NCBI GenBank assembly: GCA_002448395.1
Contig: DJXS01000037.1
Span: forward strand, 1 to 40,793
Reading direction: 5' to 3'
Source: Lachnospiraceae bacterium UBA6998
GTDB taxonomy: Bacteria > Bacillota > Clostridia > Lachnospirales > Lachnospiraceae
DNA length: 40,793 nt
Part shown: positions 7,422-15,121 of the stretch, piece by piece
Position numbering within the stretch: position 1 is the first letter of the stretch
How the letters are laid out: every line of letters begins with the position of its first letter
Position numbers and translations under genes: made by a program
The notes under the pieces: generated by a model
Told to the model about the DNA's origin: nothing
What the model saw: only the letters and a program-made list of their open reading frames with translations
The model's database searches: none

Positions 7422-8033
7422 TTAAAGGCTTTTCGCCGCCATTCTCCCGCAAAATCGCCGCACCGCGATCGCCACCGCGCTGTCTTCACCGAACTCCTCC
7501 TCAGCGATCCGCTCCATCGTTTCCATCGCCGCAAGCGCTTTTTCATGCTGACCATCCGCCTCTGCTGCCAGCGCCAGCTGCTCCAGACAATGTATACCGT
7601 AAGTATTTCTGATCCCGATCATTCTATCTGTACCATCGCAGAGTTTTTCAAACAGCTCCGCCGCCCGATGCGACTCCCCTGTCTTAAAAAGTGCATTTGC
7701 GTATCTGTACAAAATATAGAGATACAGCGGCATATAGCTGTCCGCCATCATCTCGTCAGCAAACGTGTAGAGCTTCTCGTAAATGTCCCTGTACGCCTCC
7801 GCCTCACCCCTGTCGGAAAGCTTCGCGATCTCGTCGGAGATCTCTTCAAATTCGGCCTCGAAGTCAAAGAGGATCCGGTCCCTTCTTACACCCGCCGCCT
7901 CATCCCGGTGTGCCCACCCAATCAGGGTATCCACAGCTTTGGCGATGTCCGGAGCGGAGCGGTTTTCTCCTACGACCATGTTTTTAAGCCTTATGTTCCG
8001 GAATGACCTCCGGATTCCTTCATAATTGTTCAT
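7422..8033 (-). CDS. TPR-like helical protein of unknown function
   Basis: 203 residues, predicted all-helical and cytosolic. The second half has TPR-like pairs of helices (LYLYILYRYANALFKTGESH, then GIHCLEQLALAAEADGQHEKALAAME) with the small-large pattern at A/G positions seen in tetratricopeptide repeats. The first half is acidic. A protein-protein adaptor role is the natural inference. The ATG has AGGA 7 bases upstream. The T run of a strong terminator belonging to the upstream gene ends only about a dozen bases before the start codon, so expression must come from read-through or from an internal promoter that I could not identify. The hybrid kinase gene downstream has its own promoter. 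Confidence 0.75.
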   Translation of the reverse strand: MNNYEGIRRSFRNIRLKNMVVGENRSAPDIAKAVDTLIGWAHRDEAAGVRRDRILFDFEAEFEEISDEIAKLSDRGEAEAYRDIYEKLYTFADEMMADSYMPLYLYILYRYANALFKTGESHRAAELFEKLCDGTDRMIGIRNTYGIHCLEQLALAAEADGQHEKALAAMETMERIAEEEFGEDSAVAIAVRRFCGRMAAKSL

Positions 8034-8041
8034 TTTCTTGT

Positions 8042-8085
8042 CCTGAAAAAAGGCTGCAGGATACTCTCGATCCCGCAGCCGTCAT
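8042..8085 (-). terminator. Strong terminator abutting the TPR-like gene
   Basis: Minus strand GGCTGCGGGAT pairs with ATCCTGCAGCC (11 pairs including one G-T), followed by TTTTTT. It ends the 8116-8553 gene but lies directly against the Shine-Dalgarno of the next gene. Confidence 0.85.
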
Positions 8086-8115
8086 TGCTGTCTGTGTCTA
8101 CAGTTTGTTCTGTCG

Positions 8116-8553
8116 TCAGCCCTGCTTCTGCAAGTCTGAGATCCAGCTCTCACGATACTGGATTTCTTTCTTCAGCTTCGACTGCTCCGTCTCAAGATCG
8201 TTGATCCTGCGGCAGCGCTCTGTCGCCTCGCTGTCATCGACTGTAACACATCCGCTGGCAATCACAAACGGAAGTTTCTGCTTGCGTACACCGCCCGCAT
8301 AGGTGACTGTCAAAACAGCGTCCTTCTGTTCATTGACTGTGCCTTCGCCATACTTCGAATGCTCCACCTTCTTCCCTTCCAGATTCGGAAGTGTCATTGC
8401 CTCTCTCTGTTCAGTAACCTCTGTAAGTCTTCCGCGCAGTACATCAAGCTGACCTGTCAGCTTCTGAATCTCGATTTTTGCTGCTTCTTCTCTCTGCTTC
8501 TTCGTTGTCGCTCTTCTGCGTCTTACATTGATGCCGGTTACTCTTTGCGCCAT
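8116..8553 (-). CDS. Small coiled-coil protein with a central beta-barrel-like module
   Basis: 145 residues from the ATG at 8553, which has AAGGTGG 4-5 bases upstream; 24 further in-frame codons before it are probably untranslated. The N-terminus is very basic (RVTGINVRRRRATTKKQR), followed by a helical coiled coil, then a module GKKVEHSKYGEGTV...VTYAGGVRKQKLPF that resembles the small Tudor/SH3-like barrels at the C-terminus of some helicases, and a second coiled coil. The basic arm suggests nucleic-acid contact, but this is inference. Monocistronic, with its own terminator. Confidence 0.72.
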   Translation of the reverse strand: MAQRVTGINVRRRRATTKKQREEAAKIEIQKLTGQLDVLRGRLTEVTEQREAMTLPNLEGKKVEHSKYGEGTVNEQKDAVLTVTYAGGVRKQKLPFVIASGCVTVDDSEATERCRRINDLETEQSKLKKEIQYRESWISDLQKQG

Positions 8554-8764
8554 ATTACCACCTTTCTTACAAACCGCCGCCCGGTTCGGCAGCGGCAGGC
8601 GCGCAGAAAACCCTACTTCAGCCACTTGTGTACAATATTATTTTAACACAAAAGTAAAAATCCGGTCAAAACGGAAATATCGTAAAAATGCTTTATTTTC
8701 GCCGTTTTTTCACTATTTTGACCGGCCGGTTCACAAAAATATAACACTTAGATCCCCTGTATCA

Positions 8765-8773
8765 TGCTATACT
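8765..8773 (+). promoter_or_regulatory. Extended -10 promoter (TGCTATACT) of the transglutaminase-like gene
   Basis: TGCTATACT combines a TG extension with TATACT, 36 bases before the start codon. The -35 is weak. A second candidate (TTGACC-16-TATAAC) lies about 40 bases upstream. Confidence 0.5.
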
Positions 8774-8808
8774 TGCAGTACGGTTTTATATAAAAGAAAG
8801 GACATTCG

Positions 8809-9918
8809 ATGAATAAATTACCCATCGCAGCCGCGGGAATCGTCGCCATGCTGACAACATCCGTGCTGTTTGCATATGCGGAGCCCTCTGAGGGGATCAC
8901 TCCTGCGGAAAACGACGCCGTTCACTACTGCCGGACACATTTGGCGGAGGAAGATCAGCTTTTGTACGACGCGCTGCTCGCCTGCGCCCTTTCAGAAGAT
9001 CCCTCTGAGAAAGGTGCCGAATTTCAGGTCAGGACCGATCCTGCCGGCGATGAATTCAAGGCAGCGTTCCACCGCTGTTATAACGCGCTTCTCTTCGACC
9101 ACCCCGAGCTCTTCTGGCTCTATGCGGGAGACAGCTCCTTCCAGTACACTTACCGGCGCAAGCTCCTCGATGAGGGCACTTATTACATCGCTTTCCAGCT
9201 CACCGGGTCTTTCCCTGAACGAGACGCTCAGCTGGAAGCTTTAAAAAATGCTGCAGACACCTTCCTCTCTGAGATCGATCTCGACCAGAGCGCGCCGCAA
9301 GTTGCGCTGCAGATTCACGACAAGCTCATCGACCTGGTCTCCTATGACAGGGAAGCTGCCGCCAGCGAGGACAGGGATCTGGCGCACACCGCTTACGGAG
9401 CCCTGGTGGCCAACAGCAGGGGCGAAGCGAACCGGGCTGTCTGCGACGGTTATTCTTACGCCTATGAATACCTCCTGCAGAAAGCGGGAATCCGGAGCAC
9501 CGTCGTTGCGGGCAGAGCCGGAGACGACGAGGAGACAGCGGGCCCGCATTCCTGGAACCTGGTGGAGCTGAACGGTCAGTGGTATGAAGTGGATGCGACC
9601 TGGAACGACATCTCCGCTGAGGAGGCCCTCGACACAGAAACGGATTACAGCGAGATCGCCGAGGAAGCGATGAACAATGCCTGGTATACCAACAGGCTCA
9701 CCCACTATCTTTTCAACGTGACGACCGCGCAGATCTCATTTTTCGAGCCCGGCAGCCGCTACCGCTACACCAACGACAGGGGCTGGGTCAGTTTCCTGGG
9801 CGATTCCGTTCACATCCGTCACACCGAAGACAATACCGCTGAGACCGGCGACTACATGACGCCTCTCGCGCCCATCGCGGAGGGAACTGAATACTCATTC
9901 GACAACTTGAATGATTAA
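8809..9918 (+). CDS. Secreted transglutaminase-like (papain-fold) protein
   Basis: 369 residues. Residues 1-25 form a signal peptide ending FAYAEP. The core domain at about 165-270 carries the transglutaminase triad: Cys in NRAVCDGYSYAYEYLL, His in GPHSWNLVEL and Asp in WYEVDATWND. Bacterial proteins of this kind act as extracellular peptidases, cross-linkers or binding proteins; the substrate is not visible. AAAGGA precedes the ATG. It is a single-gene unit closed by a strong terminator shared with the convergent phasin-like gene, and the only plus-strand gene in the first 29 kb. Confidence 0.88.
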   Translation: MNKLPIAAAGIVAMLTTSVLFAYAEPSEGITPAENDAVHYCRTHLAEEDQLLYDALLACALSEDPSEKGAEFQVRTDPAGDEFKAAFHRCYNALLFDHPELFWLYAGDSSFQYTYRRKLLDEGTYYIAFQLTGSFPERDAQLEALKNAADTFLSEIDLDQSAPQVALQIHDKLIDLVSYDREAAASEDRDLAHTAYGALVANSRGEANRAVCDGYSYAYEYLLQKAGIRSTVVAGRAGDDEETAGPHSWNLVELNGQWYEVDATWNDISAEEALDTETDYSEIAEEAMNNAWYTNRLTHYLFNVTTAQISFFEPGSRYRYTNDRGWVSFLGDSVHIRHTEDNTAETGDYMTPLAPIAEGTEYSFDNLND

Positions 9919-9929
9919 TCAGAGATATA

Positions 9930-9959
9930 AAAAATCCGGCCGCAAAGGGCCGGATTTTT
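9930..9959. terminator. Bidirectional terminator between the transglutaminase-like and phasin-like genes
   Basis: AAAAATCCGGCC, a 6-base loop and GGCCGGATTTTT form a symmetric stem with A/T tracts on both sides, between convergent genes. Confidence 0.9.
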
Positions 9960-10010
9960 ATTGCTTATTTATGTCTGCCGCATTCACCGCATGCGGCATC
10001 TTGTCTTGAT

Positions 10011-10496
10011 TTATTCCTCGGATGCCTCTTTAACAGCTTCCTTGATCTCCTCGACCTTCTCTTCAGCCTTGTCGCAAGCCTCTTCAGCTTTGTCACAAGC
10101 ATCTTCAGTCTTCTCTTCTGCTGCATCAGCGGCGTTTTCCACAGCTTCCTCAACAACATCAGCTGCAATGACTACGTCATCTTCTGCTTTCTTGAGTCTC
10201 TCTGCGATGAGATCCTGAGCGGACGCGATCTGCTCTTTGATCTTGGCCAGCTCATCCGTGGACATCTTGGAGATCTTCTGAGTGAGCTCATCGATATCCA
10301 CGCCTCTCTCATTCATGGACTCCTTGAAGCTGCGCTGCAGGTCTTTGTTGAGTTCCTTGCCCTGCTCAACGGTAAGCTCGCCCTTCTTGACGAGTTCGCC
10401 GATGATCTCCTGGCCCTTCTCCGCAGTGATCGCCACTGCGCCTACGCCTGCCAGAAAGAATTTCTTGATTCCATCACCAAATTTGTACTCTGCCAT
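10011..10496 (-). CDS. Phasin-family-like protein with acidic coiled-coil tail
   Basis: About 161 residues from the ATG at 10496 (AAGGAGG just upstream). The N-terminal half (FFLAGVGAVAITAEKGQEII, then GELVKKGELTVEQGKELN) matches the phasin/PhaI-type domain found widely in Firmicutes. The C-terminal half is a repetitive Ala/Glu/Asp/Lys helix with units such as DACDKAEEACDKAEE. True phasins coat polyhydroxyalkanoate granules, but no PHA genes are in this window and many Firmicutes members have no known granule role, so function is open. The repetitive tail is encoded by short DNA repeats. Monocistronic; a possible small hairpin lies at 9977-9998 and the shared terminator beyond. Confidence 0.8.
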   Translation of the reverse strand: MAEYKFGDGIKKFFLAGVGAVAITAEKGQEIIGELVKKGELTVEQGKELNKDLQRSFKESMNERGVDIDELTQKISKMSTDELAKIKEQIASAQDLIAERLKKAEDDVVIAADVVEEAVENAADAAEEKTEDACDKAEEACDKAEEKVEEIKEAVKEASEE

Positions 10497-10689
10497 TTCA
10501 TCCTCCTTATTTTCATGGGACTCCCCCATAGTTTACAGAGCGAAAGCAGCACCATTGCCGCTTTTTTTCTCTTTCCCTTTTTATTCTATTCTCAGAAGTG
10601 TTTTCCTTGTGTTTACTTTCTAAAGTTTCTATGAATTAATAAATAAAACTAAATGAAATATCCTGACGCCAAAATATTCCGCCGCCGGA

Positions 10690-11478
10690 TCACCTCGCTG
10701 CTCCGAGGTATTCCTCCAGCGTAATGTTCCTCTCTGTGATCTCCTGTGCGGCTTCGAGGCCGACATACCTGTAATGCCATGGTTCTCCCTTGACGCCTGT
10801 CACGGAAGATTTATTGTTGGGATACCGCTTTATAAAGCCGAATCGGCTGCAGTTCTCGTCCAACCACTCCCACACGGCATTCGCCGACTCATTGTCCTCC
10901 GAGTCGCTGGAAATATCGACGCACAGTCCCGTCTCGTGCTCGCAGGTGCCTGGCTCGGCTTCCCACTGCACCGCAAGCTGCCTGGCCTCTTCTCTGGTCT
11001 TTCCGTAGCCCATGTACTCCCTGATCTTGTTGTCCAGTCTTTCCTGCTGCTCTTCGCCGGTCCTATAGCCCTGAACCACACGGGGATCCAGCCCCGCTTC
11101 GCGCATCTCGTCGAACATATCCTGAAGATCCGGGTAGATCCGGCTGTCGACTGTCTGTCCGTAGCGCAGTTCCGTAAGCTCCCCGTCGAATTCCTCCTCT
11201 AGAGGGTGGTTCTTGTTCACCAGCAGAAGCCTCCAGTCCTCCGACTGAACGAAGCCTTTCCCTTTTTTGCCCTGTCCCGCGTAGGAGTCCGTGACCACAG
11301 GCTCTCTAAACGCGAGCTCCGGAAGGTCAAAACCGTAGAAAAACTTGTTTACCAGGAACGCGACGCCGATCACAAGCACTACGATGACCAGGGCTGCCAG
11401 AACTTCACTTCTGTACAGGTGCCATGCTCCCCCGCGCTTTTCTTTATTGATTGGATATCTGTTCTCTTTATCTGCCAT
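10690..11478 (-). CDS. Membrane-anchored M15 D-Ala-D-Ala carboxypeptidase (VanY/DacB-like)
   Basis: 262 residues from the ATG at 11478 (AAAGGA 7 bases upstream). A short cytoplasmic N-terminus is followed by one transmembrane helix (about 27-48, VLAALVIVVLVIGVAFLV), placing the enzyme outside. Zinc-binding motifs of peptidase family M15 are complete: HETGLCVD (His-x6-Asp) near residue 180 and EPWHYRYVG near 235. The region GYRTGEEQQERL is also typical. It should trim the terminal D-Ala of peptidoglycan stem peptides. No van resistance genes are nearby, so a housekeeping wall-remodelling role is more likely than glycopeptide resistance. Confidence 0.93.
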   Translation of the reverse strand: MADKENRYPINKEKRGGAWHLYRSEVLAALVIVVLVIGVAFLVNKFFYGFDLPELAFREPVVTDSYAGQGKKGKGFVQSEDWRLLLVNKNHPLEEEFDGELTELRYGQTVDSRIYPDLQDMFDEMREAGLDPRVVQGYRTGEEQQERLDNKIREYMGYGKTREEARQLAVQWEAEPGTCEHETGLCVDISSDSEDNESANAVWEWLDENCSRFGFIKRYPNNKSSVTGVKGEPWHYRYVGLEAAQEITERNITLEEYLGAAR

Positions 11479-11607
11479 CAAAGTTTCCTTTGCCGCAAGT
11501 ATGTTAAATGCTTTTTAAGTAACATCCGCCAATTTTAAACAAAATATTACACATTTAGTATACTCTGTTTCAAAGAAATTGCAAAGAAAATCCGGCACCC
11601 GGAGATC

Positions 11608-11646
11608 AAAAATGAGGCCGTCAATTCTTCGTTAATGACGGCCTCA
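11608..11646 (-). terminator. Terminator of the PRTase-like gene
   Basis: TGAGGCCGTCA (11613-11623) pairs perfectly with TGACGGCCTCA (11636-11646) and is followed by TTTTT on the minus strand, about 30 bases after the stop codon. Confidence 0.92.
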
Positions 11647-11677
11647 CGCTAAGATTCGCTATTGTTTATACGGATAA

Positions 11678-12319
11678 TCAATGAAGTTTGGAATAGCCAA
11701 AGCTGTTGCAGATCGCGTCGATCGGGATGTGATCCTTGCACATCTTGCACTCGGACGCAGAATAGGTGTGATAGTCCGGAAGATCCTGGATCTTATACAG
11801 GGAGTGAACCTGCTGGCCGAAGATCTTGGTCGGCACGGAGAAGATCGCCGTTATACCTACAACGGTTCCGCCGTAATAGTCAATACTCTCGCCTGCGCGA
11901 AGGATCGTCTGGCCCGTGGTCGCGGATGCCAGAAGCAGAAGGACGTGCTTGCCCTTGATCATCATCTCGGAGTTCTCACGGAAGATCATCTGTCCGCGAT
12001 TGTCGAACTCGGGAGAATAAACATAGATCGTCTTATGCGCGTTCATGGACATGATACCCGCCTGGGTGAGTTCATCGGCAAGATAGGCACCGATTACTTC
12101 CATTCCGTCCATACACACGATCGTGTCTACGATCGTCGTGGCGGCATAGGTACTGGCCATAGCACGAGCGGCAGCCTTTGCTTCGCTCTGCCTGGTCTTC
12201 ATTGTCGTCATATCGATATAATAGTTGATATGGGAATTCGGCGTTACAAAATGTCCGGGGATAACTTTCATAATGACATCCGGGAACTTTCTCGATCTCA
12301 TCTTAGTGTAAGACTGCAT
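11678..12319 (-). CDS. Phosphoribosyltransferase-fold protein, orotate PRTase-like with altered PRPP loop
   Basis: 213 residues from the ATG at 12319; GGAGG lies 5-6 bases upstream (an in-frame GTG lies two codons earlier). The fold is that of type I phosphoribosyltransferases: VDTIVCMDGMEVIGAYLADEL, then HVLLLLASATTGQTI at the PRPP-loop position and a C-terminal CKMCKDHIPID. In orotate PRTases the loop is preceded by two acidic residues (DDVITTGGT); here they read LASATTGQT, so the normal PRPP/ribose contacts are missing. It may be a divergent enzyme, a sensor, or use another substrate. Single gene with its own -10 (12390-12395) and terminator. No pyrimidine genes are adjacent. Confidence 0.78.
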   Translation of the reverse strand: MQSYTKMRSRKFPDVIMKVIPGHFVTPNSHINYYIDMTTMKTRQSEAKAAARAMASTYAATTIVDTIVCMDGMEVIGAYLADELTQAGIMSMNAHKTIYVYSPEFDNRGQMIFRENSEMMIKGKHVLLLLASATTGQTILRAGESIDYYGGTVVGITAIFSVPTKIFGQQVHSLYKIQDLPDYHTYSASECKMCKDHIPIDAICNSFGYSKLH

Positions 12320-12389
12320 GTGCACCTCCGTTCTGCGGCTCCGCCCCTTCAGCGTCGCCGTATTGACGATTCCTGTAACTTATAGAGTC

Positions 12390-12395
12390 ATTATA
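12390..12395 (-). promoter_or_regulatory. -10 box (TATAAT) of the PRTase-like gene
   Basis: Perfect TATAAT on the minus strand about 70 bases upstream of the start codon. The best -35 candidates (TTGTGC at 19 bases, GTGCAA at 17) are poor. Confidence 0.5.
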
Positions 12396-12623
12396 CTATG
12401 TTTTTGCATCATTTGCACAAAAAATCGTTCCTATCCACCCCCGATTCAGCAAAAATATGCAATTCTCTCTTTCTCTTTTTTTTCGGAAAACTTTAGAAGT
12501 TTTTCATTCTTTATAAATAGTTTTATAACAACTATCGTGTATAGTATTACTTGTAAACAGAGAGAACATTTCCCCCTCTTTAAAACTCTCAATGTTTAAC
12601 AAGATTTACATTTCCCCCTTTCA
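12396..12623. other. Gene-free A/T-rich stretch
   Basis: Between the PRTase-like promoter and the hairpin at 12624. It contains two direct copies of ACATTTCCCCCTYTT about 45 bases apart (near 12566 and 12609) and homopolymer runs. I see no gene or known RNA motif here. Confidence 0.4.
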
Positions 12624-12679
12624 AATAAGCCCTTCGCAATGATCGCGGAACCGTCCGCAGTCGTTGCGAGGGGCTTATT
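12624..12679. terminator. Long imperfect hairpin after the racemase gene
   Basis: AATAAGCCC...TCCGCGATC-type arms of about 26 bases pair with three G-T wobbles and one mismatch around a very small loop. It lies about 55 bases beyond the racemase stop codon (minus strand). The trailing sequence TTATTTGA is only weakly T-rich, so this may be a terminator, a 3'-end stabiliser or a structured RNA. Confidence 0.5.
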
Positions 12680-12732
12680 CCGTTATGTATAAGAATCAAA
12701 AAAAGAGGATGCATTTCTGCACCCTCACAAAT

Positions 12733-13509
12733 TCAATCTTCAATTTCCAACTCTACCGGCTCTTCCAGAGCAAGTTTGCCGCCCACTGTACCGGCATATC
12801 TTCCCTGCCTCTTGGCGATATTGACTGTGATCGTTCCGCCCGGCTCTTCAAAACTATAGCCGTGGAAGCCGTCCTTCTCATCTCTGGTCAGGTACCAGGC
12901 CGCCGCCAGCGACCCGCTGCCGCAGGAAGATTCACAACACACTGTATCTGTATCCGCAACATAGACGACCGGGATCAGGCTCTCGCCGTTTACAAACATT
13001 ACGCCGAAGGCACTGTAACCTTTTCCGAACTTGTCGATCATGCGGCGTGCGAAATCTTCATCAAATTCTTTGTCGATGCAGATCATATGCGTGATGCCCC
13101 GCGAGATCACCAGAGGATAGAGGCCCTCAGCTTCTTCGCCAGCCATCTCCAGCTTCTCGGGCATCGGCATCTGGGCCGCGCTGGTCTCCCTCTCGAGGTC
13201 GCAGATGACTTCCAGCTGCTCTCTGGTACCGGACATCTCTATTTTGCAATGGTCGATCTCTTTCTCCCTGCACAGAAGATAGCCAAAAGAGCGTGCCGCG
13301 TTCCCGCAGAATTCACCGCCTGCCATTTCAAGCCTTCCGAGGCTCTTTCCATAGAGGGGACGCGTCTCAAAGCCAACCTGTTCAGCCCTGAGTGCCGGGT
13401 CTGCCATGATCGCGGCTGCGACTTTCGCCCGCTCTGACTTGGGAACGCCGCTCCGGACAATCGCTGTTCTGTTGCCGGCCGGATCTGCCATTACCACTGT
13501 AAACTTCAT
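12733..13509 (-). CDS. DapF-like amino-acid racemase/epimerase (histidine-racemase type)
   Basis: About 258 residues from the ATG at 13509 (GGAG 6 bases upstream; an ATG four codons earlier is less well placed). It belongs to the two-cysteine, PLP-independent epimerase fold of DapF: the first catalytic Cys is in AGGEFCGNAARS (near 68) and the second in CCESSCGSGSLA (near 210). The GGEFCGN form rather than the DapF GxxxCGNGxR form recalls CntK-type histidine racemases and related enzymes, so diaminopimelate is not the obvious substrate. The gene follows the ABC transporter ATPase gene by about 80 bases on the same strand, suggesting that it acts on the imported amino acid. Confidence 0.85.
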   Translation of the reverse strand: MKFTVVMADPAGNRTAIVRSGVPKSERAKVAAAIMADPALRAEQVGFETRPLYGKSLGRLEMAGGEFCGNAARSFGYLLCREKEIDHCKIEMSGTREQLEVICDLERETSAAQMPMPEKLEMAGEEAEGLYPLVISRGITHMICIDKEFDEDFARRMIDKFGKGYSAFGVMFVNGESLIPVVYVADTDTVCCESSCGSGSLAAAWYLTRDEKDGFHGYSFEEPGGTITVNIAKRQGRYAGTVGGKLALEEPVELEIED

Positions 13510-13590
13510 TGCTGTCTCCATTTCTCTGCTAATTCTTTGCGGCGGCTCAACCGCCCATCATAACCGCGACAAAACTCTGCCGCCAACCAC

Positions 13591-14358
13591 TCACCCATTC
13601 TCCGCAAATCTCGCCAGGAATCTCTTCGTCCTCTCCTCCTTGGGATTGGTGATGACGTCCTCAGGCTTTCCTTCTTCCACGATGTATCCGCCGTCCATGA
13701 AGATCACGCGGTCCGCCACGTCTCTTGCGAAGGCCATCTCGTGAGTGACGATAACCATGGTCATATGCTCCTGGGCCAGCTGGCGGATGACCTTGAGGAT
13801 CTCGCCTGTCAGCTCCGGATCCAGGGCCGATGTCGGCTCGTCAAAAAAGAGAATATCCGGGTTCATGCACAGAGCCCTGGCGATAGCGACACGCTGCTGC
13901 TGGCCGCCGGAGAGCTGCTGGGGATAGTAGTTTTCCTTGCCTTCAAGGCCCATCTTGACTAAGAGTTCCTTAGCCTCTTTTTTGACCTCAGAGGCGTTTC
14001 TCCTCTGGACGCTGATCGGCGCGTCGGTGAGATTCTTGAGGACGCTGTAGTGGGGGAAGAGATTGAACTGCTGGAACACGAGGCCGAAATAGCCCTTGAT
14101 CTTCCTCAGTTCCGACGATGAAGCGTAAACAGAACGACCTTCCGCGTCATTGTGCGCCGCCACTTCGCCCAGATAGCTCAGTTCGCCGCTGTCCATGGTC
14201 TCGAGCATGGTGGCGCAGCGAAGGAGCGTGGATTTGCCGCTTCCGGAAGGACCGATGATCGCCACGACCTCGCCTTCTTCGACGGAGACGGATATATCGT
14301 TGAGGACCTTCAGGTCGCCGAAGGATTTGCTCACATTTTTGATCTCAAATAAGCTCAT
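13591..14358 (-). CDS. Polar amino-acid ABC transporter, ATP-binding protein
   Basis: 255 residues. Walker [11 protein letters not shown]-loop region [16 protein letters not shown], signature [15 protein letters not shown], Walker [15 protein letters not shown] and the switch His in [10 protein letters not shown] are all present and in order, as in GlnQ/HisP ATPases. GGAGGG lies 5 bases before the ATG. The gene starts 12 bases after the permease stop and is the third gene of the transporter operon. Confidence 0.97.
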   Translation of the reverse strand: MSLFEIKNVSKSFGDLKVLNDISVSVEEGEVVAIIGPSGSGKSTLLRCATMLETMDSGELSYLGEVAAHNDAEGRSVYASSSELRKIKGYFGLVFQQFNLFPHYSVLKNLTDAPISVQRRNASEVKKEAKELLVKMGLEGKENYYPQQLSGGQQQRVAIARALCMNPDILFFDEPTSALDPELTGEILKVIRQLAQEHMTMVIVTHEMAFARDVADRVIFMDGGYIVEEGKPEDVITNPKEERTKRFLARFAENG

Positions 14359-14370
14359 ATCTTCCCTCCG

Positions 14371-15021
14371 TCAATTGTAATAGTTCAGCCGCTTCTCAAT
14401 GTAGTTCATGATGAGCGTGACTACTAAGTTGAAGACGTAGTAGAATACGCCCGCCACAAAGAGAGGCATAAGGCTGGACATAGCCGCGGATACCTGCTTG
14501 GCGTAAGTGAACATCTCCTGATAGGCGAGAACGAATGCCAGGGATGTATCTTTGACCAATGTGATGACTTCGTTGGTGACCGGCGGAATGGTCCGCTTGA
14601 CCATCTGCGGGAATATGATCTTGAGGAAGGTCTGCGTCTTGGTATAGCCGAGAACCGTAGCAGCTTCCGTCTGGCCTACGGGAATGCTCTGAATTCCCGC
14701 GCGGAAGATTTCAGCGAAGTAAGCCGCATAGTTGATGGAGAAACCGATCAGGGTCGCGTACAGTCTCCAGGCTGTCGAAAGTTTGAGTCCAAATACATAA
14801 TAGGGACCGTAGAACACTACGATCAGCTGCAGCATCAGGGGTGTTCCTCGAAGTATGGATATGATTCCCTGTATCAAAATAGAGAGCGGCTTGAACTTAC
14901 TCATTCGTCCCAGCGCCACCAATATTCCCAAAGGCATCGAGAATAATAGAGTACAGACAAATATGATCAGCGTTGATCCAAAACCGGACGCGATCTGCGA
15001 AATGACAGTCAAAAGGCTCAT
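14371..15021 (-). CDS. Polar amino-acid ABC transporter, permease
   Basis: 216 residues with about five transmembrane helices and the EAA-type coupling loop (YAAYFAEIFRAGIQSIPVGQTEAATVLG is split over the region near residues 95-125). This is the HisM/GlnP family, which works as a dimer with the ATPase next to it. AAGGGGG precedes the ATG. A single permease gene suggests a homodimeric channel. Confidence 0.96.
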   Translation of the reverse strand: MSLLTVISQIASGFGSTLIIFVCTLLFSMPLGILVALGRMSKFKPLSILIQGIISILRGTPLMLQLIVVFYGPYYVFGLKLSTAWRLYATLIGFSINYAAYFAEIFRAGIQSIPVGQTEAATVLGYTKTQTFLKIIFPQMVKRTIPPVTNEVITLVKDTSLAFVLAYQEMFTYAKQVSAAMSSLMPLFVAGVFYYVFNLVVTLIMNYIEKRLNYYN

Positions 15022-15051
15022 AAATCCCCCTTAGCTTGTGATAAGAAAGAC

Positions 15052-15082
15052 CGCCTGCGCTCCGTCCCGGAGCCCAGGCGAT
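15052..15082 (-). terminator. Partial terminator between binding-protein and permease genes
   Basis: Minus strand CGCCTGGGCTCC...GGAGCGCAGGCG stem with a GTCTTTCTT tail. The weak T tract would let only part of the transcripts continue, a common way to make more binding protein than permease. Confidence 0.6.
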
Positions 15083-15121
15083 CAAAATGAACTAATCCGT
15101 TATGACCGGTCTTCCTCCCGA

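Noticed and set aside
10690..11478. Vancomycin-resistance VanY
   Set aside because: No vanHAX, vanS or vanR genes are nearby; general D,D-carboxypeptidase is the safer reading.
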